Part shown: positions 62,736-64,000 of the stretch, one piece after another
How the letters are laid out: each line of letters starts with the position of its first letter
Numbering within the stretch: the first letter of the stretch is position 1
Assembly: GCA_905331475.1 (NCBI GenBank)
Contig: CAJNYU010002057.1
Coordinates: 62,001-126,000, forward strand
Origin: Rotaria socialis
Taxonomy: Eukaryota > Rotifera > Eurotatoria > Philodinida > Philodinidae
Reading direction: 5' to 3'
Length of the DNA stretch: 64,000 nucleotides
Program-made: the position numbers and the translations under genes
Notes under the pieces: model-generated
Database searches by the model: none
Seen by the model: only the letters and a program-made list of their open reading frames with translations
Told to the model about the DNA's origin: nothing

Positions 62736-64000
62736 CAGTGCGATGCATAATTATAAGACCACTTGTTTTCAAATTAAACCAAATAAAATGAGCGATATTT
62801 TTAGTGATTTCACATAGGTTAGTCGTAAGAATAGCACTATAAAATTTTCAAGTGAAAGTCCTTTTGTTTTCATAAATATATAGAATTACCTCGATTTTTG
62901 TGGTGCATAATTATAAGACCACGTGGCATATTCATAATAGCAATAGAATCAGAAGTAACTTTTTCTTGAGGTAGCAGATAAAATCAAATTTTTAATTTAA
63001 TTAAAAGCAGACCGAGAGCAATACAGCTTTGCGAAGGCGAAAAAGGTCTATTTTAGACTTACACAAGAAATACGACTCGCATCGAGAAATTTTACAGAAA
63101 ATCAACCGATCGAAGACTGCGGTAACAAATTTTTTGAAAGACCCACCTAAATATGAATAAAAAAACGAATTAGCCGTAAAATAAAGGTCGACGCACGTAC
63201 CAAACGGCTTACCTTAAGAACTGCTAGTAATAAATCACTATCTTATGCCAAAATTATTCACGGTTAAAGCTTGAATATGACAAGATGGACAATGAATCGG
63301 GTTATAAACAAGTAAAAAATCTTAAAAAAGAAGTAAAATAAACATTCTCGACCTGTAACAAAAGTGCACAAAGATTTAGGATTAAAGTGGGCTAAGAACC
63401 ATATGATCTGGAATGATGAATGTATGAGATTGTTTTGTCGGACGAGAAAAAATTTAATTCGGATAGTCCTGGTGGTTTTTCTTATCATTGGCACTATATT
63501 CGGGAAGAATAAGAGATTTTTTCAACTCGAGGTTAAGGTGGCGGCAGCCTTATGATTTGGGTATTTTTTCGTTGGGGTCGTAAGGGTTCAATATGCTTTT
63601 AGATGAACAGATGAATTCAAATGGACATCGAGAAGTGCTGAAAAATCCTCTAATTGACGTTGCTAATTCGATTGGTGGACATGATTGAATTTTTCAATAA
63701 GAGAGTAATCCTGTCCATCGGGCGAAGGTCAATCTTACTTCGTTCAACTCTCAAAAAATCCATATCCTATCATGGCCATCATTATCTTCTGATCTAAATC
63801 TGATTAAAAATTTGTGGGAAATACTAGTAAGGAAGATCTATGCTGACAGAAAGTAATTTAGAACAAAAGAACAGTTAAAAACTGCTATAAAAAATCACGA
63901 GAGGAAATAAGCATAGATCAGCTTCGGAACTTAGTCAGTTCAATGCCAGAAAGAATATATGAAGTTACTAAGTTAAATGGACCAAAAACACGCCATTGGT
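62736..64000 (+). mobile_element. Tc1/mariner-type transposon, right end beyond the window
   Basis: The left terminus starts CAGTGCGATGCATAATTATA after a TA dinucleotide (62734-62735), the Tc1/mariner target. A second copy of the word GTGCATAATTATAAGACCAC occurs at about 62901-62920, so the terminus has two direct repeats, the IR/DR layout of some Tc1-like elements. A decayed transposase follows. The right terminus lies outside the window. Confidence 0.8.
62998..64000 (+). pseudogene. Decayed Tc1-type transposase
   Basis: Translations in shifting frames give an N-terminal helix-turn-helix region (about 63005-63180), then LSDEKKFNSDSPGGFSYHW holding the first catalytic Asp, GGGSLMIW, and the C-terminal hallmark region with LKKSISYHGHH / SSDLN / NLWEILVRKI holding the last acidic residue. 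The order matches Tc1-family DD34E transposases. Multiple in-frame stops and frameshifts are present throughout, and the segment expected to carry the second Asp is disrupted, so the gene is inactive. The reading continues to the window edge (KLNGPKTRHW). Confidence 0.8.

Overview
The window is eukaryotic nuclear DNA. It is AT-rich, with short GT-AG introns (mostly 50-65 bp) and closely spaced metazoan genes: a STAT factor, neuroligin-like protein, septin, H2A.Z, CCDC146, a LITAF-domain protein and a PDZ protein. Alongside these sit two genes that look bacterial in origin (an oligo-1,6-glucosidase-type GH13 enzyme and a beta-propeller phytase) and an ADP-ribosyltransferase fused to tetratricopeptide repeats. 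This mix, with scattered hAT- and Tc1-type elements, fits a bdelloid rotifer (Rotaria/Adineta-like). That assignment is inference; no marker gene proves it.

Layout. 0.3-4.9 kb: a 21-exon STAT-like gene (minus). 6.9-8.6 kb: a membrane-anchored glycosyltransferase-like gene (minus). 8.6-17.7 kb: a gene-free stretch holding a fold-back element with perfect 117-bp arms, a 185-bp hAT-type MITE with 8-bp target duplications, and a 2.3-kb tract rich in AATCGATT. 17.7-22.8 kb: a divergent pair, a DUF1399/GRDP-like gene (minus) and the GH13 glucosidase (plus), sharing about 600 bp. 23.0-25.7 kb: a sushi/LamG/EGF extracellular protein (minus). 26.9-31.1 kb: a CCDC146 orthologue (minus, 15 exons). 31.9-33.7 kb: a protein with 13 copies of an uncatalogued repeat (minus). 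35.2-37.7 kb: phytase (plus) and a single-PDZ protein (minus), whose coding ends overlap. 39.1-44.4 kb: H2A.Z and a SEPT6-like septin (minus). 47.3-52.6 kb: a neuroligin-like gene (plus) lacking the esterase serine. 53.9-54.4 kb: a LITAF-domain gene (plus). 54.5-57.9 kb: a gene fragment, a hAT-type element with G/C homopolymers and Ns, and a 10-bp tandem repeat. 58.0-64.0 kb: the ART-TPR gene with a frameshift, a truncated copy of one of its exons, and a decayed Tc1-type transposon running off the right edge.

Exon models were built by hand from splice consensus, reading phase and protein continuity. For the STAT, CCDC146, neuroligin, PDZ, septin, GH13, H2A.Z and sushi genes every junction keeps phase and the total coding length is a multiple of three, which is strong internal support. 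No tRNA, rRNA or CRISPR was seen. The genes are mostly independent housekeeping, signalling or cytoskeletal loci, not one pathway; the right-hand 10 kb is accessory in character.
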